From assembly GCF_042651485.1 (NCBI RefSeq), contig NZ_JBHSDH010000013.1, positions 1,488,001 through 1,552,000 on the forward strand: 64,000 bases of DNA, read 5' to 3'. A program made the position numbers and the translations under genes. The number at the start of each line of letters is the position of its first letter. Position 1 is the stretch's first letter. This DNA is from Sphingorhabdus_B arenilitoris (GTDB lineage: Bacteria; Pseudomonadota; Alphaproteobacteria; Sphingomonadales; Sphingomonadaceae). The notes under the pieces were generated by a model. That model had not been told where the DNA came from, did not search any database, and saw nothing but the letters and a program-made list of their open reading frames with translations. This document shows positions 63,943-64,000 of the stretch, piece after piece.

Positions 63943-64000
63943 GTGACCGGAATTGACGGTATAAGACGCAAAATCATTTCCAATGTCGGCGCGGCAGGAA
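63943..64000 (+). CDS. 5' end of an unidentified gene, cut by the window edge
   Basis: GTG 63943 opens a frame MTGIDGIRRKIISNVGAAG that runs off the right edge after 19 codons. A GAAGGGG ribosome site is present about 10 bases before. There is too little sequence to assign a family. It is divergent from the lipase gene with about 245 bp between them. Confidence 0.45.
   Translation, partial: MTGIDGIRRKIISNVGAAG

Overview
The window reads as chromosomal DNA of an alphaproteobacterium, most likely a sphingomonad (Sphingomonadaceae such as Sphingopyxis or Sphingorhabdus relatives). The grounds are the gene families and their order: plsX-rpmF, htpX-rsmB-rpe-heparinase-like-purH, DUF1476-BolA-CGFS glutaredoxin, an Rrf2-led suf operon, DUF1674 (SdhAF4-like), the dense use of ATGA/GTGA/TAATG stop-start overlaps, and the palindromic repeats of the kind common in this group. 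No tRNA, rRNA, CRISPR array, transposase or prophage was seen.

Layout. 1-3.3 kb: plsX (cut by the left edge), rpmF, a MAPEG protein and an aminopeptidase P. 3.4-8.1 kb: oligopeptidase B with a detached signal-peptide ORF, a periplasmic protein of unknown function, then a HicAB toxin-antitoxin pair sitting inside a 4HBT thioesterase gene whose 5' end is duplicated on the far side of the pair. 8-10.7 kb: an ammonium-transporter/methyl-accepting-protein fusion and a DUF1674 gene. 10.7-17 kb: htpX, rsmB, rpe, heparinase-like, purH. 17-22.4 kb: a DEAD-box helicase, a 480-bp structured intergenic region, a quinone oxidoreductase, DUF1476, BolA, monothiol glutaredoxin and an AraC-type regulator.

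22.4-31.3 kb holds the most unusual part: a tightly coupled suf operon (rrf2/sufR, sufB, sufC, sufD, sufS, a sufT-like gene, GNAT, sufA, HAD phosphatase, dapD). It has been invaded by palindromic repeats and by a DUF559 (Vsr-like) nuclease gene. Five copies of one 33-bp palindrome flank or lie in the DUF559 gene and form the N-terminus of SufS. A different hairpin pair is read in frame inside sufC as about 32 extra residues. A stub resembling the start of sufC lies upstream of the DUF559 gene.

31-48 kb: a structured leader with a DUF465 gene and terC, a serine beta-lactamase-like lipoprotein, DUF3617, uvrB, a CHAP-domain amidase, a remnant of a metallophosphoesterase, DUF305, thrS, an apparently leaderless helix-turn-helix gene, a DUF898 membrane protein abutting an M48 protease, an alpha/beta hydrolase, a TPR protein, a SIMPL protein and a gloA-gloB pair. 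48.5-53.7 kb: a four-gene membrane module (UDP-galactopyranose-mutase-like flavoprotein, GtrA, sulfatase/LTA-synthase-like transferase, GT-C-like polytopic protein) that probably modifies a surface glycan or lipid. 53.7-64 kb: pteridine-reductase-like SDR, folB, a RlmI-like methyltransferase, thrC, a GMC oxidoreductase, a sterol-desaturase-family protein, a pentapeptide-repeat protein, an ankyrin lipoprotein, a class 3 lipase and the first codons of one more gene.

Two loci, hicAB/thioesterase and DUF559/sufC, share one theme: a small accessory gene set has entered close to the start of a housekeeping gene, leaving a truncated copy of that gene's 5' end upstream and a re-started copy downstream. 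All coordinates and motifs were read by eye; no database search or computation was run.
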